5,940 nt of DNA, taken from assembly GCA_964642165.1 (NCBI GenBank), contig CAZXOC010000378.1, positions 1 through 5,940 of the forward strand. The letters are read 5' to 3'. Source of the DNA: CAYRVX01 sp964642165 (GTDB taxonomy: Bacteria; Planctomycetota; Phycisphaerae; SM23-33). A program made the position numbers and the translations under genes. Position 1 is the first letter of the stretch; every line of letters starts with the position of its first letter. Below, piece by piece: positions 5,232 through 5,940 of the stretch. The notes under the pieces were generated by a model. That model did no database searches. It had not been told where the DNA came from and was given only the letters and a program-made list of their open reading frames with translations.

Positions 5232-5912
5232 ATGGGAACGCTCAGGACGCCTTGTCTCGTCGCGCTGTCGCTGTTCGTCCTGCCGGGCTGCCCGGTGCAG
5301 TACACCGCCCCGGCCACCCAGCCGGCGGGACTCTCGCCCGCCGGGAGGGACTTCGAGGCCGTCTGGCAGGCCAGCCGGCAGACGCTACGACGCTACCACT
5401 TCGAGCTGGACAGCCAGAACCGCCGCAGCGGCACCATCACCACCGCCCCGTTGACGGGGATGCACTTCTTCGAGGTGTGGCGCAAGGACGCGGCCCGCCC
5501 GGTGGACTTCGGCGAGAGCACCATTCAGACCCTCTACCGGATCGCGACGGTCACGATCCAGACGGTCCCACCCGGCTCCCGGACGTACCAGGCGCGGGTG
5601 GCGGTGCGGCTGTTCCGCTCCAGCAAGCCGGCGCCGTCCGTCACGAGCACGTCCGAGGCGTATGCCCTGTTCAACCCTCGCCGCGGGCGGCGGGAGCGTG
5701 CCGGGTTGCTCTCGGAGGGCGGCGCGGGCGGCGCGTTCCTGGTGCCCCTCGGTCACGATCGCGCCCTGGAAGCGAAGCTGACGGCCGACATCGCCGCGGC
5801 GGCGGACGAGCTCCGCGGGGTGGTGCTCACCAAGCCCCGGGCGAAGGCGGCGGCCGGGGAGGCGAAGAAGCCCGAGACCGCCACGAAGCCCGCGAGTAGC
5901 GAGGGACGGTAG
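5232..5912 (+). CDS. Small lipoprotein of unknown function, planctomycete-type family
   Basis: A 226-residue protein. The N-terminus is a lipoprotein signal: Arg5, a hydrophobic core at residues 8-17, then L17-P-G-C20, so lipidation at Cys20 is expected and the mature protein would be anchored to an envelope membrane. A Pro/Ala linker follows. The folded part begins near residue 40 with a VW helix, then a YHFELD strand, NRRSGTITT (about 60-68) and FFEVWRKD (about 79-86), then a strand pair ending VAVRLFRSS (about 123-131). I associate this order (tryptophan helix, R-R-x-G-x-I-T-T, FFE-x-W-R-x-D) with a hypothetical planctomycete lipoprotein family; this is memory of the pattern, not a search. 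The tail from about 200 is rich in Ala, Lys and Glu and probably disordered. It has its own binding site and likely its own promoter. No enzyme motif is visible; a role in envelope structure or assembly is only a guess. Confidence 0.8.
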   Translation: MGTLRTPCLVALSLFVLPGCPVQYTAPATQPAGLSPAGRDFEAVWQASRQTLRRYHFELDSQNRRSGTITTAPLTGMHFFEVWRKDAARPVDFGESTIQTLYRIATVTIQTVPPGSRTYQARVAVRLFRSSKPAPSVTSTSEAYALFNPRRGRRERAGLLSEGGAGGAFLVPLGHDRALEAKLTADIAAAADELRGVVLTKPRAKAAAGEAKKPETATKPASSEGR

Positions 5913-5940
5913 GGGGCCGGTCGGCGAGGCACGGCGCGGT

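Overview
This is a very GC-rich bacterial window with tightly packed genes. The most likely source is a member of the Planctomycetota, perhaps a Phycisphaerae-like lineage. That is an inference from three things: the DUF58 to BatA-type gene order, the multi-domain layout of the BatA-type protein, and a small lipoprotein resembling a family I associate with planctomycetes. There is no rRNA, tRNA, CRISPR array or recognisable mobile element.

Left part (1-2631, + strand): the 3' end of a DUF58 (VWA-superfamily) gene, then 15 bp later a 745-aa membrane-anchored BatA-like protein read from a TTG start. The BatA-like protein has two N-terminal membrane anchors, a VWA-like domain with an altered metal site, a glutamine-amidotransferase-like Rossmann segment and a C-terminal membrane helix. 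This is the tail of a MoxR/DUF58/Bat operon; the MoxR ATPase would be expected upstream, outside the window.

Middle part (2639-4800, - strand): a convergent two-gene operon, only 7 bp from the end of the BatA-like gene. Its first gene encodes a 230-aa single-HKD phospholipase D/nuclease-family protein close in motif pattern to the Nuc/MitoPLD/Zucchini group. Its second gene overlaps the first by 4 bp (ATGA) and encodes a 490-aa membrane protein of unknown function. Obligate pairing of a PLD-fold enzyme with an uncharacterised membrane partner is the best candidate for an undescribed system here.

Right part (4801-5940): a 431-bp divergent intergenic region followed by a 226-aa lipoprotein gene on the + strand. 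The intergenic region holds a plausible promoter for the PLD operon, a terminator-like hairpin with a T7 tract reading on the - strand, a G-quadruplex-type motif, a weaker promoter for the lipoprotein gene and a stem-loop at the predicted 5' end of the lipoprotein mRNA. The last 28 bases hold nothing I can identify.
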